From contig OY540818.1 of assembly GCA_961205875.1 (NCBI GenBank), positions 19,442,761 to 19,506,760 of the forward strand: a DNA stretch of 64,000 nt, read 5' to 3'. Every line of letters starts with the position of its first letter. Within the stretch, counting starts at the first letter, position 1. The notes beneath the pieces are model-generated. The model made no database searches and was not told the origin of the DNA. It saw only the letters and a list, made by a program, of their open reading frames with translations. Shown here in pieces: positions 59,473 through 64,000 of this stretch. Source of the stretch: Sialis fuliginosa (taxonomy: Eukaryota > Arthropoda > Insecta > Megaloptera > Sialidae). The translations under genes were made by a program, and so were the position numbers.

Positions 59473-60243
59473 CAACACTTTCTCATTTTCAATTTCTCAT
59501 CTATCCAGATATAAGATAAACTGTTAAGACGGGTCAAGGGGGGGGGGGGTCCAAGGGCTTACACGTTTTCAAAACCACTCATCTATGTCAATACCACAAA
59601 CAACATCATTTTTATTTTCTCAGTACCTAACAATTAATAACAATGCAATCCAGTTGAAACTGGAGACCAAAAAACAAAAAAAAAACATGGATGTACTTGC
59701 TGTAGGTATAACTAATCAAGCAATCTTTTCACAGATCAAGTTATCCTACGCATGGACACATCGCACAAGTGTATTGTGGGTAATTATTCATCGACAATAC
59801 CCTAGAGCTGAGTTGAGAGGTGTCTGTTAAATCCATAATACGAACTAGCATAGCTGTAGTCGTATCGGCTACTCATGTTAGTTAATTTATAATATTCTAG
59901 CTGACCTGCCCGCGGCTTCGCCCGCGTTGTATATTTTTTTATATTGGCAGCACTTTATATAAAAACAAGGGATGAAATATAAAATTTTTATTATTTTGCA
60001 TTTTATTCATTATATATATCGTAAATATCTTAGTAAGTAAATAGTACTATTTACATTTGTTTAGTACCACTGTTTTAACGAGTGAGTAAAATGACATTGC
60101 GTGAATCATCGACAGACAATGGACCATGAAATTTATTTCAAAAATGTTATAACAGTTAAAAATACGTGGGTTGAAGGTCACTTTATCGAGTACTATGTCT
60201 ATAGAAAAAGTACAATGTTCCCTTTAATATTCTGACCTAGTAC
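59473..60243. other. Spacer with G run and CCCGCG repeat end
   Basis: G run at about 59540-59550. tagctgacctgcccgcggct then tcgcccgcgt at 59898-59927 is a CTAGT-type repeat end in reverse. The 81-codon frame at 59585-59830 shows no domain. Confidence 0.4.
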
Positions 60244-61320
60244 CAGTGGCGAGGCGTGAAATTTTTAATAAGGGAAGCATATTTTGTCAACACTCCCCCT
60301 CCTATTAACAAAAAAAACACCTTAAGTTCAAGCTTTTGCTTTTTAAAATAAATTCTTATATATTTATATAGTAACTAAATGATTCTACGTCTTATTTTCT
60401 TGTATTTTAGTCGATATTTGTGTGACGAGTTGAAGTTCACTGCAGGAAATTTCACTAAAAAATTTTGAATTTTTGATTTTGTTAAAAGTATGTTTATTGT
60501 ATAGAAAATGACGTGAAAAGTTGAACTGTTCAAACCGCAGGTCTGTATCTCAAATCGTTCTCGAGATATAGCCTCTCAAAGTTTCAGTTTTTTCAAATTT
60601 TTGAAGAAAAAAGGCCATAACTTTTGAACGTGTGGTCGGAATTGATTTTAGTTGACGGATTTGGAATCAGCGTGTCAAAATCTATATAATGACATGTATA
60701 ATACATTAAAATTCGACAAAAAAAATTTCGTCAAAAATCGACATTTTTTTAAGGTATACCCCTTTGAATTTTTTCGATTTTTCACAAAAAATTTTTTTCC
60801 GACCTTTAAAGTATTATACATGTCATTATATAGATTTTGACACGCTGATTCCAAATCCGTCAACTAAAATCAATTTCGACCACACGTTCAAAAGTTATGG
60901 CCTTTTTTCTCCAAAAATTTGAAAAAACTGAAACTTTGAGAGGCTATATCTCGAGAACGGTTTGAGATACAGACCTGCGGTTTGAAACAAACAACTTTTC
61001 ACGTCATTTTCTATACAATAAACATACTTTTAACAAAATCAAAAATTCAAAAAATTTTAGTGAAATTTCCTGCAGCGAACTTCAACTCTTCATACAAATA
61101 TCGACTAAAATACAAGAAAATAAGACGTAGAGGTATTATAGTTTTATAACTGAGAGTGTAAATTAATATTAAATGCTATTTTTGGTTAAAATGTTTGGGT
61201 TGCGCATAAAAAAGAATAACCTAATAATATTTTTAAATTATTTATTAACTGAAAACACATATGTGTATTAATTTACCTATAAAGAAAGGGAAGCACTGCT
61301 TCCATGGACGCTTCGCCACT
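60244..61320. mobile_element. Family B fold-back hAT, third copy
   Basis: CAGTGGCGAGGCGTGAAA at the left, tccatggacgcttcgccact at the right; the expected final g is a. The flanking octamers differ, so no duplication is visible. The palindromic core is centred near 60757.5. The paired 62-codon frames reflect the symmetry. Confidence 0.88.
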
Positions 61321-61389
61321 AATATATTGTACTCTTTTTATCAAGAAATTGCATCTGCTATAATCAAATCAAAAACCGCGAAAGCCTAA

Positions 61390-61650
61390 TAAAAATGAAT
61401 AGATTCAAATATCGCGCGTTGCGACAGTGCAGCCATCTGTCGGTAGAACGTGATATTGAGTGAGTTAGTACAAGTGCGAGTGAGTGAGAGAGAGGGGACC
61501 ACACACGTAGCCGTGCGCGCGGCGGAAGTGCGCGAATGTAATTGATTATGCGCCGGCTCGAATTGGTTCGACGTCGAGATTTGTTTGTGTCGTCGCTGCA
61601 GGACCGGGCGTACAGGGACGCATTTACAAATTAGCGGGCCTTTCATACAG
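61390..61650. promoter_or_regulatory. GC-rich island with GAGA, GCCAT and paired-homeodomain motifs
   Basis: GCCAT at 61432-61436, GAGAGAGAG at 61486-61494, and TAATTGATTA at 61539-61548, which fits the P2-type dimer site TAATNNATTA. Also gtgcgcgcggcggaagtgcg and ggttcgacgtcgag. Non-repetitive here. A Polycomb-response or enhancer role is inferred only. The 86-codon minus-strand frame has no domain I recognise. Confidence 0.4.
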
Positions 61651-61805
61651 GGTAGGGTGTCTTAATACCAGGGGACAGTATGGGGATCTCGGAAACTATG
61701 TATTCGGTTAAATGAGAGAAAAATTACCTTCAATGGTGTATTTACATTTCACAAAAATTTCATACCCTACTAGATATTAGCCAAAAACCATTTTAGTCCG
61801 AATTT

Positions 61806-62412
61806 TTCAATCTATATATATAAAAATGAATATTCGTTTGTGTGTGACTTATAGACTCCGGAATTACTGAACTGATTTCAATGCGGTTTTCATCAATAGT
61901 TAGATCATTTTTACGAGCAGTATCGTGGCTAATAATATTTTATGAAAATCTAAGATTTAACATCAAAAGATTTAAATGAAAATTTTGCATAGCGTCTTTT
62001 GTTTCTATGATGTTATAGCGAAGAAATGTCATTTACAGAAAAACACAGTAGCCATGGAATATAAGACGCTGAAAACAATTACTATATGTGAATGTCAGTT
62101 TGAATCATGATACCTACAAATATATATATATATCTTTTCACCATGAATTTGAATGAAAAAATATGCATTTTACAATATAAATAAACGGATTTTTATAAAT
62201 TACAATAAAGAACTTCCAAGAAAGGTAACCTATTTATTTATTTTTGATTTTCATACAAATTCTAAGATAAGACCTGGTGTTTCCTGGGAGAAAATATAAT
62301 TTTACACGATTTTTTCAATAACTAACATGGGTGGGCATGTCGGGTGGGCATGATTACTTTATGTTTAATTAAATTAATATCCCCGGGTAACACCGGGCCA
62401 ATGCGCTAGTCG
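61806..62412 (+). mobile_element. Helitron/Helentron-like non-autonomous element
   Basis: Starts tctatatatataaaaatgaa followed by attcgtttgtgtgtgac, and ends accgggccaatgcgctagt. T-C start and CTAGT end fit insect Helentron derivatives. A second end, acaccgggtccaatacgcta then gt, is at 63395-63412. No Rep/helicase sequence. Confidence 0.6.
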
Positions 62413-64000
62413 TGAATATTTCTTAAGCGACTTGAAATTTAAAAAAATGTTTCAAATAAATGCTGTAGGGTTTAGTATTGTCTATTTAGAAATATTTTTT
62501 TTATTTTCAGAAATCTCGTAGTTTTTGAGATATGAGACTAACTAATGTTTTCTTAAATAGAAGCAATATGAAATTTTATAATTTTTGAACAGAAGATTTT
62601 ATTACCTTTTCAATGATATGCAACTTGATGAACTAACTTTTCAAAATATCTCAAAAAATGATCAGTTGTTTTAAAATCGTATTTTATAAATAAAAAATAC
62701 TTTTTGAATCAGTCATACCAACTTATTATTAGAGAAATTATATAGAATAACAAAAATCAAGAGTAAGTTCAAATTGTGTAAAACCGTATCTTAAATATTT
62801 TGGGTACTGGGTATATAAGATTATATTTCTACCCACAAAACACTTCGAACATATGTAGTTACATATGTATACCTACATTATATCAACATATTATAAATTA
62901 CATTTTTAAATGACAATTTCATTGCATTAAAAATAAACCCAAAACAAAAATATTATTTTAACGAAGTTAATATTGTTTAAAAACATACTAATGGATTTCC
63001 CGATAAAAGCATCCCTCTCTCTCTATTTCCACGTACTGAAGAGAGACGCAGATATGTCGTTTTGATGCATGTTCATGCAGTTAATTGGATATGTCATTAG
63101 CGAAAATGTGAATCGCGAGAAATAAATTACATGCATTTTATATTAATTCTGACATCGGAGAAGTTACAGAATTATCCTCATCAGTTTCAAAATGGTCCTG
63201 CTGAATATTAAGCGGTGTTTTGGATTTATTTTTATTTTTTTTAAATACCCCCTGAATGTTATTTATTTATTTTATTATCGTACGGTATTATTAACAAATT
63301 TAATAATTAAGATTTAAGAAAAATGTATATTTAAAAGCATATTTAGTTAAATGATTATTTTACGTTTAATTGAATTAATATCCCCAGATAACACCGGGTC
63401 CAATACGCTAGTAATTGTAAATGTAAATGCCCCCCTCCCTCGCCCCCCAAGTCGTTTTGTGGAAATTGATTTTTTTTTAAACTTAGCAATTTTGAAACTT
63501 TTTATCGGAGTTGTGACGTCATGAAATATTTTTCTTCTTCATGGGTTTTGTCCTTACTAGTAAAACCTTTTTGTAAATCGATATATGGGTCATATTTAGT
63601 ATCATTATAAAAAAATATCTGCCAACTATTAAAATATATAAAAAAATATAAAAAAAAACTTTTTAAATTAAATTGTTTTTTGGTTATTTATATAGAAAAA
63701 AAAGAATAGGGCATTAATTATAGAAAATAACGTTCTCCACACTATTTATATAATTGAAATGTATATGCATATTATACTATTAAAAATTTTTTTTCCACAC
63801 CTGTACCTTCAAAACTAATTGATGAAAAAAACTAAAAAAAATTAGGAACATAGAGGAAATACATGTGGTTCAAGAAAAAACAGTTTAATTCATATCCCCC
63901 CCCCCTACATTATGTATTTAAAAAAAATAAAAATGACATATTTTTTCAACGCCCTACAACTATGTACAAAGTTAGAATTTGGCGTGTTGGCATATCCGTA
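62413..64000. other. AT-rich DNA with small motif patches
   Basis: 63000-63120 is slightly GC-richer, with ccctctctctctatttccac and ttgatgcatgttcatgcagt. TGACGTCA lies at 63514-63521. C runs are near 63430 and 63897-63905. A second Helentron-like end is at 63373-63412. No gene recognised. Confidence 0.45.

Noticed and set aside
1-64000. tRNA, rRNA or other structured RNA genes
   Set aside because: No cloverleaf or conserved rRNA segments were recognised by eye; a tRNAscan-SE or Infernal run would be needed to exclude them.

Overview
The window looks like AT-rich, repeat-dense, gene-poor DNA from an insect. The only protein-coding sequence I can defend is one terminal exon (32537-32997, + strand) of an engrailed-family homeobox gene. 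Its homeodomain reads FSG then LKHEF, which from memory is more like insect invected than engrailed. The order of insect is unresolved: the repeat style (hAT, Tc1 and PIF-like MITEs, Helitron/Helentron-like tails, fold-back elements) would suit Lepidoptera or Hemiptera with a fairly large genome.

Layout. 1-32536 is read as intron of the homeobox gene, because the exon opens in mid-codon behind a good splice acceptor and I found no upstream exon carrying the conserved segment that should precede it. 32998 to about 33235 is the probable 3' UTR, with a 16-C run and a first AATAAA at 33229. 33235-64000 is downstream intergenic DNA. Both flanks are packed with interspersed repeats. I grouped them by eye into families: A, PIF/Harbinger-like MITE; B, fold-back hAT of about 1.06 kb; C, MITE ending AAGGTACTGG; D and E, Helentron- or LINE-like tails; F, element of about 740 bp; G, element with CAGNGCCGGC ends and its derived 161-bp satellite; H, hAT MITE; I and J, fold-backs; K, element with GGGGTAAA ends; M and N, LINE-like tails. 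For several, the insertion is proven in the sequence by intact target-site duplications: 353-676, 1495-1837, 11812-11972, 20778-21155, 21228-22290, 38023-38194, 49100-49434 and 55321-55690.

Between the repeats lie short GC-richer, non-repetitive islands: about 4030-4300, 6895-7075, 10080-10390, 12835-13030, 18960-19120, 20520-20700, 24540-24800, 27400-27530, 38300-38470, 46800-47050, 61390-61650 and 63000-63120. Several carry GAGA-type (GA)n/(CT)n motifs, GCCAT cores or homeodomain-type sites. At an engrailed/invected locus these are the best candidates for cis-regulatory DNA, but that is inference.

I see no new enzymatic or defence system. The most unusual signals are a satellite array apparently grown out of a transposon's interior, with a 370-bp higher-order repeat (56711-57925); a fold-back hAT family with a nested insertion and a natural empty site (20700-22300 against 36960-38013); several very long inverted repeats; and the regulatory-looking islands.
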